Source: Diospyros lotus (taxonomy: Eukaryota > Streptophyta > Magnoliopsida > Ericales > Ebenaceae). Taken from it: DNA of 64,000 nucleotides. The stretch's first letter is position 1. Every line of letters begins with the position of its first letter. The stretch lies in the NCBI RefSeq assembly GCF_014633365.1, contig NC_068340.1, positions 36,542,328 through 36,606,327 on the forward strand, given 5' to 3'. The notes beneath the pieces are model-generated. The model did not search any database. It was not told the origin of the DNA and saw nothing but the letters and a program-made list of their open reading frames with translations. Shown here piece after piece: positions 61,646-64,000 of the stretch. Made by a program: the position numbers and the translations under genes.

Positions 61646-61870
61646 TGTGTGTATAAAGTGGTTGCTTGTGAGGAGAAATGCACATTTGGGTAAAAGCGAT
61701 GGCTAAAAGCTTTTGAACTTTGGGTGACAAATCCACTTCTTCTCAATCATTTCCAACGAACTCCTTATCTAATGATGCTTGCTAGGGGTTGAGCGATGCT
61801 AGGGAATTGGTTCGGGTCTCAAACGGGTTTTTGTGTCTATCGGGTTTTGTTGGGTTTCGATGGTTCTTGG

Positions 61871-64000
61871 TGTAACACCCCACTTTCCCCGGCGCGTTAT
61901 AAATTGGGACAATTTCGGGACAATAAATTTTTTTTTTTCAAACTTAATTCTAAATCACATCATACCTCGAATCCGTCTCAGAATTCCCATACATTAATAT
62001 CGAAAGAGAATCATTATACACATCAAATGCAGAAGCAAAGATCGAAACCTGATATCTTAACATTAATCATAAATAAATTCTTACATCTTCAACATTCCTT
62101 AAAACATTCAGAATCTAAAGTAGCAGAACTTAAATATAGGGGCTACGTAACATATATTGCATTCTTCATGTACTCTGCTAAGTGTCATTTCATACATCAT
62201 TTATCCTCGAGTCTGCTACAATCTCCACCTGGAACGTTCGAATATTCCAGAGGCAAAACCTAAGTTAGATGATGAATCATCTAAGTAAGGGTACATAAAA
62301 CATATTTCGTGCATGAATGCAATGTCTTTCATCGTAGGTGTCAACTGCACCCCTCATGCTACCTACCATTTTTACGGCCCCCTCTTTCGAAGCCGAGGTG
62401 TATGGGTGCACCCTTGGTAAAGTAGCGGTGCCAGTTCGTACTCCCTATGGCCTCAAATGCGAGCAATCAATGATATTAACGTGTATTCATGCATTTCATA
62501 GTCATATCATGTATGCAGTCTACGTGATGGATCCATATCAGGGCATGTCAATATGATGAAAACATTTTCGAAGAACATTAACCACTTACTAACCAAGCAT
62601 TTTTCATAAAACTAACTTTAATTGGGGATTACCACTTACCTCGATATTCGTGTCTTGCCTAGATTTGCGTGCCAACCTCAAAATTCGCACAAGACACTTC
62701 AATTCAAGCTTCAAAGCATCCTAATCACCATATTATTTAAATAAACATTAAAACCTATTTTTTCATAATTTTTGGCATTTTCTATAATTTTCTCTCTATT
62801 TATTCCTATTTTTCTTAATAAATCCAGATTAAATATTTCTAAAATATTTTCTTAAATATTTCACTACGAAAATTCATAAAACAATATTTCTGAATTTCTA
62901 AAATTTTTTAAAAAATTTTACTTACTTTGACTTAGTCTCTCCGACTTCTTCGATATGCGTGCCATAATCTCGAAATACTTGCCCAAACTATTTTCTAACC
63001 CAAAATCTCTGAAATATTAGTAAATATTCAAATCCTATTTTATATAATTTTTTTAAAATTTTTTTGACATTTTTCTCTATTTTTTTCTCTATTTTATTTT
63101 TCTTTCTTTTCTTTTCTTTTTCTCTTCTCCTCCTTCTCTTCTTCTTCTTCCTCCCTCCTCTGCTTCTTCTCCTTCCGCCATGGGCACACGGCCAGCTTTG
63201 CCCAGCCGCCGCACCGCCTTGCTGCCGGCCTGCCGCCGCCCTCGCCGGCTCCCGTCGGCCTCCCCGACCGCCGCGTCGCAGCTAGAGTTGCTCGCGGCCG
63301 CTGTTGGCCGCGGCTGGGGCGGCCCTGCTGCAGTTGGGGCTGGCGGCCATGGCTGCCATGGCCGCGATTGCTGCTTCCGACCGCTTCTCAGGCCTCCGCG
63401 TGCCGCCATCGGCCTCGCTAGCCACCATTGGTCGCCATCAGCAACTCGCAATGCCTCCTTGATGCTGTTGCTGCTTTCTGTGCGTCGGCCATGGCCGCGC
63501 ACAGCAGCTTGCGCACGCCAGCCCATGGCTGGTCGACCACCTTCGCTGCAGCTGCTCCGATGCGGCTTCCCTCGCAGCTGCCTCCGGCCGCCGTTGCAAG
63601 CTCCCAGCTCCCTCTCGATCTCCCTCCTTATTCTCTCTCTCGGCCAAGCCCGAGTCCCCTGCCCCCTTCACTCTCATTCTTCCCCCTTTATTTATAGGCA
63701 TCCCGCCCCACTTCTCACCGCCTTGCCCATACCCCTTGGCGTGAAAGACTCTCTTAGCGTACAAAATCTCCCGTAAATCATGGCTTGCAGGGCATGGGAT
63801 GGATTTGCAGGAGAATGGGTTTAGATTTGAGAGGGGTGGGCGGTCATTGCACACACTGCACGCATATATATATATATATATATTATTTATATATTACATT
63901 AATAGATATAGAAAATTACATATTAATCCTCAATTTTACTATAATATCACTTGAAAAATTTCTTTATTGCAACTATACTCTTAAACCTCAATTTAATTTA
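61871..64000 (-). mobile_element. Large LTR (solo or part of an element), cut by the window end
   Basis: The left edge TGTAACACCCC (minus-strand end GGGGTGTTACA) is an LTR terminus. On the minus strand TATAAATA at 63689-63696 is the likely promoter, followed by a GC-rich leader and AT-rich 3' part, the same layout as the 1780-bp solo LTR. The partner end and the repeat of the flanking CTTGG are not found before 64000. GC-rich frames at 63089-63854 on both strands are not credible genes. Confidence 0.65.

Noticed and set aside
63089..63854. Overlapping 138-198 codon frames on both strands near the right end
   Set aside because: GC-rich LTR leader sequence. All frames are low complexity and none has a recognisable domain.

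Overview
This is plant nuclear DNA from a eudicot, probably with a large, transposon-rich genome. The evidence is canonical GT-AG introns, AT-rich intergenic DNA, a seed-type oleosin promoter, plant transcription-factor and Polycomb genes, and many plant-type transposons (Cassandra TRIM, CACTA, Mutator-like, SINE, gypsy-type solo LTRs). The species cannot be named from the sequence.

Region 1 (about 1.7-22.5 kb, + strand) is one very long gene for an EMF2-like Polycomb (PRC2) subunit with a VEFS box. Twenty coding exons join in frame to 645 codons. An extra N-terminal exon is probably missing upstream. Its introns hold a Cassandra TRIM element with a further insertion nested in one LTR, a TIR element with a 107-residue ORF, a 148-bp MITE, tandem repeats and a 25-base poly-G tract.

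Region 2 (24.5-25.25 kb, + strand) is an intronless oleosin gene. RY motifs, a G-box, an ABRE-like motif and a TATA run lie just upstream of its ATG.

Region 3 (26.2-35.3 kb) is transposon territory: a foldback element, a Pack-MULE with a 9-bp target duplication that carries a broken L-type lectin gene copy, a tandem pair of SINE-like units, a TIR element at 30.3-30.9 kb, and a 1.47-kb non-autonomous CACTA element (3-bp target duplication) whose core is a near-perfect hairpin around a tandem repeat.

Region 4 (36.7-37.8 kb, - strand) is an intronless AP2/ERF transcription factor of the ERF1/ERF2-like group IX type, with two upstream G-boxes.

Region 5 (38-64 kb) has no gene that I can support. 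It holds an inverted-repeat element, a second CACTA-like element with a tRNA-derived insert, two complete solo LTRs (1780 bp and 2270 bp, each with a perfect 5-bp target duplication), an intact and young Cassandra element, a SINE, and a large LTR cut off by the window end.

The three intact genes are functionally unrelated neighbours (chromatin repression, seed oil bodies, hormone-responsive transcription). Most of the rest is layered transposon sequence, several copies of which can be delimited exactly by terminal repeats and target-site duplications. I found no CRISPR array, rRNA gene or functional tRNA gene.
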